From: Cavenderia fasciculata
Taxonomy: Eukaryota > Evosea > Eumycetozoa > Acytosteliales > Cavenderiaceae
NCBI RefSeq assembly: GCF_000203815.1
Contig: NW_004457695.1
Location: 186,001-250,000, forward strand
DNA: 64,000 bases
Direction: 5' to 3'
Below, piece after piece: positions 61,570 to 64,000 of the stretch (within the stretch, counting starts at the first letter, position 1; the number at the start of each line of letters is the position of its first letter). The notes beneath the pieces are model-generated. The model made no database searches and was not told the origin of the DNA. It was given only the letters and a program-made list of their open reading frames with translations. A program made the position numbers and the translations under genes.

Positions 61570-63472
61570 ATGACGAGACACAGTAAATCAGTCAATCAAC
61601 TTGGTATGCTTTACAAACTACTGTTACCCACTACCTACTAATACTAACTACTTTTATACTTTATATATACCAAAAAAGATCTTAAATTGGTAGAATTCAA
61701 TCAAGACAATGTAATAGCACTACTTCATCATTGTGGACTTGGTTATGACTGGGCTACAGAGATTTGGAAAAGATTGGATAATAATGGAGTTGGTTGTTTT
61801 GATCATGTATCAGTTATCTTTTACCATGCTGAACACCTCGACCTCAAAAGAGCCATATTTCAAGGAATATTAAATCTTGGACACCAACTAGAGTTGGCCA
61901 AGTTACTCCCTCAACCTTCTTTTAAACCTGTTATTACACATGGTAAGAAAGAAAAACTAACATAACTTGGTTTATAAACCTCATATCTTTTGTACTTACC
62001 ATGTTTCATTCCCCTTTTCTTTTTTCTGTTTTTTTCTTTTTTTATTTTGTGAAACTTTAGAATTTACTATTCCATTTATTTCAAAATATGTAACACAACC
62101 AAGAAGATTAGAAAATTTTATAGATAGAAAATATATTCTTGCTGTAATTGAGGATCATATCGATTCAAATATTCAAAACTCCAAGAGTATGATGAGACAG
62201 GATCATCACTTTTTGTATATAGTCAATGGACGTGGAATGGGTAAAACAATGACTGGATTTCGTACTTCCAACTTTATGTTAGAGTCTCCAAAGTATCAAC
62301 AATTTACAAGATATAGTATTTATATTGATTTATCAAATGAATTTAGGTTTGTATTTTATTCAAAAAAAAAAAAAAAAAAAACAATCAATCAATAGAAATG
62401 TTTTGAAACAAAATGTTTTCTTACTTTTTTTCTTTTTCTTTTTCTTTTTCTTTTTCTCAGATATGATGAAAATATGGATAAAAATATATCAATAGAAATG
62501 TCATTAGGAGTAAGAATTGCTTCATGTATTACAGGTGTAAATTGGAAAAGTTTATGTTTAAAATTTAAAGATAGAATGGAACAATTAACCTTTTCAGTTG
62601 TTATGAAAAGATTGGCAACATTGAGATCACAACAACAACAAAATCCTCTTCCTCCTTGTTTGATTTCAATTCATCTAGATGAGATTCAAGTAAACACCAA
62701 GTTTACTCGTGAAATTCTAAATCTTATTGGTTGTTTTATGTGCTCATCATCGTCGACGATGACTTCTTCTTCCAATCAACAATCAATGTCTGACGGACAA
62801 ATACTCAATATCATCATTATACCAATTCTTACTGGTACCTCTTCAAAGGGATTGAGACCACAAGCCAATGATTCATATGGATTAAAATCAATCACCTTGT
62901 TACCATTCACCACCAAAGAAAGTTGGGATTTTATGTATATGCATATTCCTCTTCTCAATACCGACTATCTACCAGAGAATTGTTTCGATCATATACTAAA
63001 TAGTATGGGAGGGATACCACGTATCCTTGATGTCTTTAGAACCAACATTGGATTGGATGTTGAACTTGACCACTTGACCGACCACTTTGTCAATACAATG
63101 GCCACAATCGACGAACAATACCATGTTTCATCTCAATGGATCAAGGCCTCTGGCTCCAAGGAAAACTTGTTAAAGATGATTTCATGGGTTATCAACTCAA
63201 CCCCAATAGATCTCTCAACTATTGTCGATGAAAAGACTACCATTGAAGATATCATGAAATATGGTATCATCTTTATCAAAGGTGATCCAAAAGACCCAGA
63301 CAACAACTATCTTTCTTATCCTCTCATCATTCTCGAAATTCTCAATAGATTTCTTCACTTTGCCAATATCAATATAATTGAGCACGCAACTGCAATAACA
63401 ACAACATCATTCACTGGAAATAGTTCAAACAACAACAAGAACACCAGAACCAACAAATTTAAATGGAGATGA
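61570..63472 (+). CDS. P-loop NTPase of unrecognised family
   Basis: Exons 61570-61603, 61679-61942, 62061-62346 and 62461-63472 (1596 nt, 531 aa). The first ~95 residues are a compact helical module (NVIALLHHCGLGYDWATEIW, then KRAIFQGILNLGHQLELAKL), possibly SAM- or death-like. Then FTIPFISKYVTQPRRLENFI leads into an ATPase core: Walker A GRGMGKT (156-162), Walker B LISIHLDEI with Asp268 and Glu269, and a possible sensor region (IIIPILTGTSSKGLR, ~300). The C-terminal ~200 residues look helical (MGGIPRILDVFRTNIGLDVE is winged-helix-like) and end in a Thr/Asn tail. This resembles STAND- or AAA-type switch ATPases, and some dictyostelid Crinkler-like proteins have a similar shape. I cannot place it. 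Exon 1 (12 residues) is the weakest part of the model. Confidence 0.78.
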
Positions 63473-63725
63473 ACAACCATACATTTTGAATTCAAAAGTA
63501 TTCTATAATAATAATATTAATAATAATACAAAATGTACACTTCCATATTTTTGATCTATTAATACAAGCAAACAAGCAAACAAATAATTAATTAAATAAA
63601 AAGATAGTAATTATTTAATAGGGACATTTTGGCGCCAAAACTATACAAATTTGAAAATTATGAGAGTACTAAAACTATATTGTTAACAAAACAATTAATT
63701 AATCAAATATATATATATATCAATA

Positions 63726-64000
63726 ATGTCAATTAATTACGTACATCCAATTGACAATGTTAAACAAATTGTATGTAGTAATTGTTCATGTTTTAAATTG
63801 ATTGATGGATTGGGATTTATATCTAATGACATGCACTGATCATTTTTTATATTATATTATATATAGTTTATCGAATCAGATCAAGAACTAAATACTATTC
63901 AACATCAATTAAATCATGATTTCTATCAACTCTATGATCAAAGTGCATCTTGTAATCCAATTAAAATAGGAGAGAGAATTAAAAGATTACAAGATGAGAT
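63726..64000 (+). CDS. ska2: SKA2-like kinetochore protein, start only
   Basis: The gene runs off the right edge. Exon 1 is 63726-63770 (MSINYVHPIDNVKQI), exon 2 starts at 63867 after a 96-base intron. The visible 60 residues are a coiled coil: VKQIFIESDQELNTIQHQLN, then SASCNPIKIGERIKRLQDE. This aligns with the start of animal SKA2 (FQKAESDLDYIQYRLEYEI, then SASEKNPVTLLKELSVIKSR), including the Ser-Ala-Ser...Asn-Pro turn. SKA2 with SKA1 and SKA3 ties kinetochores to microtubules. Only about half of the expected ~120 residues is visible and the match is from memory, so the name is tentative. Confidence 0.6.

Noticed and set aside
1-64000. Search for retroelements, DNA transposons and virus-like genes
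   Set aside because: No reverse transcriptase, integrase, transposase, capsid or packaging motifs were seen in any frame, and no long terminal repeats.

Overview
The window is nuclear DNA of a social amoeba (Dictyostelia). It is very AT-rich and intergenic DNA is dominated by A/T runs and simple repeats. Genes carry short GT..AG introns of roughly 50 to 120 bases. Many proteins contain long Asn, Gln, Ser or Thr runs. Several families are typical of dictyostelids: spore-coat-like Cys-rich proteins, dictyostelid P450s and PDR-type ABCG pumps. I cannot name the species. I saw no virus copy, retroelement, CRISPR array, tRNA or rRNA.

Left part (1-15100): a P450 gene cut by the left edge; a large Ras guanine-nucleotide exchange factor in five exons; a 2 kb gene-free stretch with a 22-bp palindrome; a secreted spore-coat-like protein with follistatin-like repeats and a mucin-like Thr-rich tail; a second 2 kb gene-free stretch; a small probably GPI-anchored Cys-rich protein; and prefoldin subunit 2.

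Middle part (15100-32000): a YprA/Hrq1-type DNA helicase and a membrane-anchored ankyrin-sirtuin fusion share a divergent promoter region. Two closely related P450 genes in tandem follow; they share an 84-base identical block and the start of intron 1. Then come a RING protein, the CAAX protease RCE1 and an unrecognised secreted protein.

Right part (32000-64000): the COPII coat protein SEC31; an AP-5 sigma-like adaptor subunit; a full-size PDR-type ABCG transporter preceded by a C-rich tract that could form G-quadruplexes; a broken secreted-protein-like gene with a partial tandem duplication at its 3' end; MMS19, whose last exon I recovered by hand; a multi-RPEL protein likely to bind G-actin; a TMEM63/OSCA channel; a pseudouridine-phosphate glycosidase / PfkB kinase fusion; an EF-hand-like coiled-coil protein; an unrecognised P-loop NTPase; and at the right edge the start of a gene resembling the kinetochore protein SKA2.

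Most genes are housekeeping and functionally independent of their neighbours. There is no operon-like logic. The exceptions are the tandem P450 pair and the divergent pairs helicase/sirtuin and MMS19/RPEL. Gene models were built by hand; all complete multi-exon models close in frame, which supports the exon borders.
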